64,000 bases of DNA from Lingula anatina (taxonomy: Eukaryota; Brachiopoda; Lingulata; Lingulida; Lingulidae): assembly GCF_001039355.2 (NCBI RefSeq), contig NW_019775180.1, positions 1,107,053-1,171,052 on the forward strand, read 5' to 3'. Position numbers and translations under genes: made by a program. This document shows, in pieces, positions 56,291 through 64,000 of the stretch; within the stretch, counting starts at the first letter, position 1; each line of letters opens with the position of its first letter. The notes below the pieces were generated by a model. It worked only from the letters and a program-made list of their open reading frames with translations, searched no databases and was not told the origin of the DNA.

Positions 56291-58668
56291 TTTGCTAGAA
56301 ATCCTTAGGTGTTACTAACGTGGCTTCACTACATTTATTTGAATAAAGACTCTTGAATGTCTGCATGTCTTTAAGTAGCTAAACAATTTAATTAAAGAAG
56401 TAAGAGATTATATTTAATCTTAGCGGATATGGGTTAGGCAATATGCTTTCTATTTTAAACTACAAATTCTTGCGTTAGGTAGACCTTTCACTGCTTTGTA
56501 CACAAAACGTGCCTTTTACATGGAAACTATCTCTATATATCTGACGCAAACATAGATTATCTCCCTGTTTAGCTGCAACATATTTCATAACACAGATAGT
56601 GTTGAATTTTTTCTGACGAAAGGTCAGTGCTTTCATTTTGAATCTTTACCCACGATCGGATAAAAAATAAATAGATATATAGAAAATTTTTAGAAAGGGA
56701 GAACAAAGCTTTTACGTTTAAGACCAAATATTTAAATATACCTTCACCCGAAAAAAAGTACATAGAAATCCTCTAAAATGTTATATCAAGAGAAAGAATT
56801 AGCCGTCTCCGATGATATGCTGTATACCTTACTTCGATTGACTGCAAGGGACTTGTCTTCTATTAAATCAATAATAAGAATATAATAAAATTATTTAGAG
56901 TCTAAAATCCCTAAAAATTTATTCTGTAGACATTACAACTAAAATACAAGGTTGAAAGGATCATTTTAGATTAAAAAGTAATTGTATTAAAAGTAAAGAG
57001 AACGTGGAACAAGGGGTTACATTAATCAACCCTTGAAGTCACATGGGCATGGATGACCGTGGCAGTGGTAGTGTCGGTTAGTTGTTTTTAACATGATACA
57101 TGCAGGTTTATTTAACATTGGCTATCTGCTTATCCATGGTTAAGGTAGTTGATTAAACAAAGTATTGGTATTGAAGTCAAGATCAACTTTTAGTCTAAAG
57201 TTCGTTTGTAAAACCGGCCCTTGTAATTTTTTGTAAAGTGTATATTTATTTACATTTTTTATCCTTAATATGAAGACAATTCTCAATCCTTTAAAAACTA
57301 TGCTTTATAGCAAGTTCTAGCAAATGATAAGCCGTTTGCGCTGTAATGTAACCAAATAAAACTGCAGTCTTGTATAAGAAAACGATGTCTTTTCTACATA
57401 CATTGCTCATTTTATTTTCTGAAAAAGACAGTGACGGATTTATTCTTAGAATTAAGTTCACTTAAATAGTATATAAGTTTGCGGTGTCTTTATTTCTTAA
57501 CAGTAGTATCAGATGGGAGAAATATATTTCTATTCCTATAGTACTGTTCGTAATACGGTGTAGTTCAATGTCCCTTTACAGACTTTTGACATGCTTTTGG
57601 CCTGCCCCCTCCCAATTGACGGCTACACCCAAGCAGTCATACAGCTCAATTATAATATTGTTGAACGAACTTCCGAGGTTGACAAAAAGATAAGTCATTT
57701 TTTGTTTGCTTGGGCGTTTCCTCACGGTTTTGCTACCAGCGTATAATTTTGTGGCTGGCGGGCCAGCCTTCCCACATACCTAAAATCACCTAACGCCATT
57801 GTTTGGTAACATTAGGTGTATTTGGGGTGTGAATTGCTTATGAGGCCGGAACGAAATAAAAGGCTTTTCATTGAAAATGGGGAAAATTGCAAAAAACAAC
57901 CTCAGGGGTGTCCTATCCGACACATTAAGGCATATCTAAGATGATTCGAATAAAAGAAAACCCACGGGTTATTGTAAGAGCTTGAAAGCTTTTGTTGAAA
58001 AAAAAAATGACTCGAACCTATTATTGGGCCTAAAGGGAGAAAAATGCAACCACTGGGTCGTCTACAGAGGCTCAGAGGTCTAGAAAACCAATGGGGTCAG
58101 GTGTCAGCACTCGAGTAATAAAAAACTTTGTTGGTTACGAAAGAGAGGGTGATTCAGGTAATTTCCTCCTTCCTGTGGTAAGAACATCAGAACACTTGTT
58201 AAAACTGTTGTACAATGTACGTGCGTTCAGAACAGGTTTAACAGGAAAATGGAACTGACGTTAATGTGCCTTAAAATCTGCCTTTCTGTTACAATCTGCC
58301 TTTCTATTACAAATAATATAAGCATCTATAAGTACCTAATATGTGTAAAACATTACATTATCGCTGATCCCTGGTAACTGTTGAATTAAAATCATAGATA
58401 TTTGAACAATTTGTAATGAGAACAGTCACTTGGGAGGGGTTTTTAAATGGGCACGATGAACACGTGTTCCTTTTCTATTACATGTCAAAAGGCTTTAGGG
58501 AGCGTAAAATGTAACCGTTTGCGTCACAGAGTTTAAGAGATATAAAAAATCAGAGCTGCCATGTGTCATCACAGGGTCAGGTTAGACATAAAAAGCCCTC
58601 TTCATAATTTGCATTAATGTTTGCGGAAATAATTTGTTTTTACTTGGTTTTATGACAAATTACCTGTG

Positions 58669-58691
58669 TGTGTGTGTGTGTGTGTGTGTGT
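58669..58691. repeat. (TG)n microsatellite
   Basis: About eleven TG units. Confidence 0.85.
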
Positions 58692-60229
58692 AAGTATAAC
58701 TAATACCATATTTAGATCGTGATTGTCTCTGCTTGGAGAAATATTTTTGTCTCCCATTGTTTGCAGGGAATCGTTCTGGCTTTGCAAGGTTCAAAAGATT
58801 TTGATTAAGTCTCTCAAGCAATCTCTCTTGATCTTCATTACTGTTCACTCTTCAAGTCCTGTAACCAGTATCCATCGTGAGAGGGTATCATTATGGCGAA
58901 CAAAGTCTCACAAGTCTCACATTCTCCAGTGGGTGTCACAGGTTGTAGCCTACATGTAATAAACTCCCAAATCACTCGGGTTGTCGTAACTTTTGAATAA
59001 AAATTTACTTTTAAGCATTTAAGACAGCTTGAGGCTAGTGCAAGCGCGAAAATGCCGAGAATGACCGAGGCTTGAGAGAGGTAAAAAAATTCGTGATCAC
59101 TGTGGTCGTGGACTGGTGACAGCCCGGTGTAAACGAGGCAGCAACAGTCAATTGACTGAAAGAAAGCACAGGTGAACGGCAAATATTAGTGAAGATATCA
59201 TCTGAAGGCGAACACCGACCTCCATCAGAAACCTATTAGCTATATGTCCGGAGAGATTCCCCTCGTAATAGGTGACCTTTTCGTAACCTGTTGCTTGTCA
59301 TAAACATTAATAACAATGAATGTCCATCATAATGGAGTCTAACGTGCTCTAGGCCCCCACAGGTACAGGTATCATTAGTATAATGGGGCAAGTGTCAATG
59401 CGCGTGCACTATCAATCAATTTAAGTACTATGATGTGTGCTGTATGGGCTGTTGGAAAAGCATTTTGCTAAGATTGCAAACCTTTAAAACCACTGCACTT
59501 ACTGTCTTTTAACTCTGACAGCGTATCAATTCAGAACTGAACCCCCCTTACCCTCCCGAAAAGACATAAAGGAGGTTGAACCCCCCCTTTCTAAAATGAG
59601 AGCAAATACACCAACTAGAATCAATCGAAGCATGTGTTGTGATCATCAAACAATCAAAAAAAAAAAAAAAAAACTGCTCCTCAAAGATTTCTAGGTTTTT
59701 GGGATAGCTGCAAGAGCGAGTGTTACCTCTTGGTGGTGGTGGTGGTGGTGGGGGGGGGGGGGGGACCTACACTGGTTCCTGGATCTCCCCGAAGTCGATA
59801 TATTTTGCATCGTTTTTAGATGGTATTAAATGATACGTGGATAAGAAATTTGGTAATATGTATGATGTATCTGATGTACGTGACGTTATGTACGCTATTT
59901 GCCCCGGTAGGTTTTTCCATTTGTTATCTGAAATTGCTATTTCAGTTATTACCAAAATAAGATGTGTAACTATATAAGAGTTTTGTCTTTCTGCATTATG
60001 TAAATGTGCTAAACTATTGAACTCAATAAAGTAGAACATGTGGTAGCAATTGTTTATCACTAATAATATAAAATTAAGTCAATTAAAATCATTACAATTC
60101 AAAGTGAAGAAATAAGTGAGGATATAATGGGGGTGGTGGAATATTAATCTTATAATTATGCCATTAATATTCACGTTTCAATTGTTATATATATATAACA
60201 AAGATATATATATAGTTTGAAATTGTAAA

Positions 60230-60706
60230 GTTTCCATTTCGGAAAACAAAAAATGCCCTAAAATTTTGATTTTTTTATAAGGGGCAAAGTCAACCCAATA
60301 GTTCACCCGTTTCCATTCTAATATATCCCATATATCAAATAAAGATTCTGATAGAGTCGCATGCCGCTTTGTTATACCCGGGTAGTGAGAGCCGACAACT
60401 TGGAGTTTTATACGTTTATTCTCTTCATACAAATACAAGGGTTTTTATACAATCATCTCTTCGTACTGATCAACTTTGTGTGACCATTCTACTTTGTCGA
60501 TTGAATATCAATATATCTCCTTGGGCACTAGTTCACATCTTCTAATACTAAATGTCCAAAAATATAATTTCTGTTTCGTCACATTTGAAAAGCTCACAAA
60601 GTCCAGCTTGCAGCTGTTATCATTGTCATGGAAAATAAATCTTTGATTTAAAATCAACTTATCAACAAGAACCCAGGGGACGATGTCATTTTCCCATCAT
60701 GCCTAA
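60230..60706 (-). pseudogene. Degenerate coding remnant with two in-frame stops
   Basis: Read on the minus strand in one frame, about 155 codons look protein-like (DIVPWVLVDKLILNQRFIFH, then KQKLYFWTFSIRRCE, then SHYPGITKRHATLSESLFD, then IWDILEWKRVNYWVDFAPYK) but are broken by a TGA and a TAA. I do not recognise the family; a decayed transposon ORF is most likely. More open reading follows to about 59767. Confidence 0.3.
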
Positions 60707-61515
60707 AACAAATTTCGTACTGGTTGACTCCTTAATTGCACTGACAGTTACATGTAATAACTTTATAGACTATAAAGTTATTAACTATAAAAACTATTAG
60801 TTTTATGAGAGAACAGTTTCATTAGCTCTGTATNGTCATTTACTCCCTGATGATGGTGACTGACAGTCACAGAAATATTGGAGGTAATACCCACATATTT
60901 TACAAGCTCTTGATAAAAAGAAAAACAGTAATTTGAATATTAGTTTTATCTTATTGATTTTCCTGATAATTTGGGATTAATGAAATCGTAACCTTAGACA
61001 ACAGTAAATGTAGCGCACAGATTTTACATAGATAGGCCTATTATAGCATATAAAAATGAAGCCTCGAAATGAAGGTCTTTTGTCACATAGATGAAGCATA
61101 ATATAATTATATGTTTCATTATTTATGCCCGCCAACTATTGTATATAATATGTAGGGGTTTATACACGTTTCATGCCATTCATATTTTAAGCATTATGTC
61201 AAAAAACCAGTTTGTAAGATGATAACATGAACTGTCACGGCAGCAGCATCATATACATGATTGTAATCAATTCATGAAGATTTTATCCCAGATTGATGAA
61301 ACATATGTCATTGACAAATGATATGAATTTTTACTAATGAAGGTATTTTTCCTCATTTTTCGAATCATGAACACATATGCCTATGTTTTAATATCACAAC
61401 ACCGCATGTTCCTTTTTAGTGGCAACAATGTATGTTTTTCATATGTAAATAACAAAGCCCCCGGCCTACACTTTCCACTCTAGTGGGTGCTCTTTTAAGG
61501 GGCGGGGAAACACAT

Positions 61516-61619
61516 TTAAAAGAATTGAGATTTGTGTTGGCTGCTTGTAGTTGTTATAAGGTGTGGTTTCGGAGGGACGAATACTGTGTTGTAGGGTGGC
61601 GATTTTCCGTACGGGCTCC
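61516..61619 (-). CDS. Candidate terminal exon of an unknown gene
   Basis: After a plausible acceptor (TTACCTGCTGCTAG, minus strand) 33 codons read SPYGKSPPYNTVFVPPKPHL then ITTTSSQHKSQFF and a TAA. Codon use is richer in GC than the surroundings. No upstream exon was found within the window, so the rest would lie to the right of 64 kb if real. Confidence 0.25.
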
Positions 61620-64000
61620 CTAGCAGCAGGTAAGACTCTTTTTGAGTTTTTCGTACTGCAGATAAATAAACATTTATAAAAATGTAACTTTTAAAATTTG
61701 ACGGATGGTGCAGTGAAAAGAACATGCTTCTTTTGATAATCGCATGTAGCATTTTATATATGCGCTTGAGGTAAAAAATAAAGCAGAAAAGTGACAAGCC
61801 ACACCTTTTCTTAAACACGTTTTTATCACAGATAAAGCTATCTGTTTAAATCATTAGTAAAGAGAAGTTTATCGCAAGACGTAACTTTGATATTCATTTC
61901 AAATTCGAACTTTCGTCATAATATCAATAATAATTGGCCAAAGAAATAAACAGTAATAGATCTTACAACCCTTTTAAAGGAAATGAAACAAACGAAGAAA
62001 TTTGCTTTCGGCTTATGTATTTCTCGAACTATCAGCTTCTACTGCGTCTAAACCGATACGGGCGTGTCAGTTTCTTACTTCACAAAACGGGGCATTTTGA
62101 AGTAAACTCGTCAAAATTGAGTTGTTAACCTGTTTTTGGCACCGTGACAGAGACACGATAGCGCGTCGTCAAGGTAACTATAGCCCTTAGTAACGTATAA
62201 CCATATGGTTTTAATGGAGAGCGCCCTGATGATCGTGTTCACTGGGTTTAACAATGCTCTCAAAAACTGTTTTATTTCCTTGGGTTATTCTACATCCACG
62301 GACATGTAGCTCTAACTGATTGTCAGGTATTCTCTACGAGGTAAATTCATCATCCCATAGGATGTGGGGCCTTACAAAATTTAAAAAGAATTATGGGCAA
62401 ATTTTTATCTTGTGGAAAAAGACATTTTTTCTTGATACTGGGCGTGAGTGTGAATGTGCCCTGCGGCAACCAATGGTCACGTTTAAAATGTTTGACCGGG
62501 CAGAGCAGGGTTAAGGGGTTCAAATCGTCCAGTCGCTCATTAATGAAAAGTGTTTTTTTTTTTTGGGAAATTTTAACAGTAATGCACTGTATGGTGGAAA
62601 ACACTGATAGATAAACATCATTGATCACCTATCTCCCGGCGCATAAATACATTATAGCAATAAATGATGGCAGTTGAAATCGTCGGGAAACCATTTTACA
62701 GATATGAACAGATTATTAGAGAAGACACGACAGCTATTAAGTTTACAGAAAAGTTACTAAGTTTTTATTTTATCAAGTTTTTGATTTTGATCAAGTTAAA
62801 TATTATATAGGATATCTTACTCAACATAAGACGAATAGATTAAACAAAACTGGTAAATAGTTTCTCTCTTGTATTGTTCAACGTAACGCATTCTATCAAG
62901 TTGTTTTTTTCTATAAAAAGTTGAACTAAAAACTGAGATAAACAATCTAGCGAAAGAAACAGTCTAGTGGGGAAAGTAATCCGCCATGTATAACGATTAT
63001 CGCGGAACAATACAAATGTTGGCAAGAGTAAGGGTATGAAGTGAATTGTAAACAAAATTTAACCTGTTCAAATTGACAACCTTTTCTTGACATTTATATT
63101 AATGCAGTAGTATGGAACATAAACGAACCCAAAAAATGAACAGACTTGCTACACTTTTACTGAACCATAAAACTAGTTGAACTGCAGCCCCACCGTGTGT
63201 CTGCGTGCCCATTTTACCTAATGTGAACTCTATTATGTTGTCGGGAGGGAATGACGCATGGGAGCAACCGGGTGCCGGCCTAGGGCGTGTCAAAATAGTT
63301 GTTAAGCTGGTTTAGCGAGCGTCGTCATCTTAGACGTGGCTGGCCAGGTGACTTTACGTGCAAACTTGACTGAAATGATTACCCTTTCTGATAGATAATT
63401 GCAAAATATTTGGAACTACTTCAAGGGAGAGCTAATTGGCTCATGTGTATAAATCTGAGAATCGGAGATAACACCAGGATTTTGTTCACTGAAATCCCAG
63501 GTTAAAGAAAAATTAAAACACAGAAAGCGTAAATTATATCATCTACGTCCCTTTATCTATTTAGGTATTTCTTATTTTTCTTTCCCAAAAAACATGATAA
63601 AACATTCTCAAATGAGTCACTGCGTTCTTCTGTAATTAATACAACAATGTTAAAGTAATTATTACCTTGGAAGAAGCCTAAAAATGAAGTCCTGGAGCGA
63701 TCATAAAAGTCTTCCCTCTAAATACCTTTCATCATTTACTACCGTTACTCACATATCTTGACAAAAAACTCTTTGCACCAGGGTCTAGGACTTATTTTTC
63801 ACCTCCCTCCCCCGAAGAAAAACCAAAGAGCATTTGAAAATATTGTCTAAAGTTACTTTTTTTTTCAGAGCAATTTTTTACTAGGGCGTGACCCATTCAT
63901 ATTCAGCTAGTGAGTAGTGGAAAAGCATCCCACTCCAGGCGCACATTCCTCCTCACTGGGGCATGCTGGATTGAGGGCCCCGACTGGAAATTTACAGAGA

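Larger units (their letters stand above)
56291..64000. other. Right-hand interval without a confident gene
   Basis: AT-rich sequence upstream of the ADAMTS-like gene. It has a (TG)n tract at 58669-58691, a (GGT)n plus G-run at 59738-59764, poly-A at 59656-59673 and several small inverted repeats. Only weak coding hints exist (58.7, 60.2-60.7 and 61.5 kb), listed separately. No tRNA, rRNA or CRISPR-like array was seen. Confidence 0.5.

Overview
The window is animal nuclear DNA. Genes are split into many short exons with GT-AG introns, base composition is AT-rich, there are many TA/CT/TG microsatellites and short inverted-repeat transposons, and the proteins are metazoan signalling families. 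Two overlapping, slightly different copies of one locus suggest a highly heterozygous source. A marine invertebrate, perhaps a mollusc or other lophotrochozoan, fits best, but the species cannot be fixed from the sequence. I joined exons by hand. For the five genes that appear complete (DOK-like, DDX41, PPP2R2, the SPRY-NHR gene and the ADAMTS-like gene) every phase matches and the summed CDS is a multiple of three; the CCDC172-like model also sums correctly, but its last exon is tentative.

Layout. 0.25-2.6 kb: N-terminal part of a RING-ligase-like gene (minus), head to head with 2.9-7.3 kb, a coiled-coil gene resembling CCDC172 (plus). 7.0-14.3 kb holds two near-identical copies of one locus joined at a single N at 11362; this looks like two alleles placed end to end by the assembler. 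Copy 1 carries a 1.4 kb inverted-repeat transposon that copy 2 lacks. The second copy leads into a docking-protein gene (DOK-like, PH + PTB, minus), head to head with a complete DDX41 helicase gene (plus, 17 exons). DDX41 meets a PP2A B55 regulatory-subunit gene (PPP2R2, minus) tail to tail at about 24.8 kb. A 4.5 kb gene-poor interval follows.

37.6-46.8 kb holds the most unusual gene: a 16-exon, 1201-residue protein with a possible N-myristoylation site, an SPSB-like SPRY domain, two Neuralized (NHR) domains, an ARM-like helical region and a C-terminal module like that of Neuralized-like protein 4. That module has a histidine/tyrosine/glutamate layout reminiscent of ADP-ribosyltransferases. 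Two of its introns must use GC donors.

48.0-56.3 kb is a secreted ADAMTS-like (protease-free) thrombospondin-repeat gene on the minus strand; its last exon appears twice because identical 658-bp blocks flank a 988-bp run of N. 56.3-64 kb shows no confident gene, only low-complexity tracts, decayed coding remnants and one or two orphan exon candidates. The genes do not form an obvious pathway: the window is a normal gene neighbourhood peppered with small DNA transposons, with two assembly duplications a reader must know about before counting exons.
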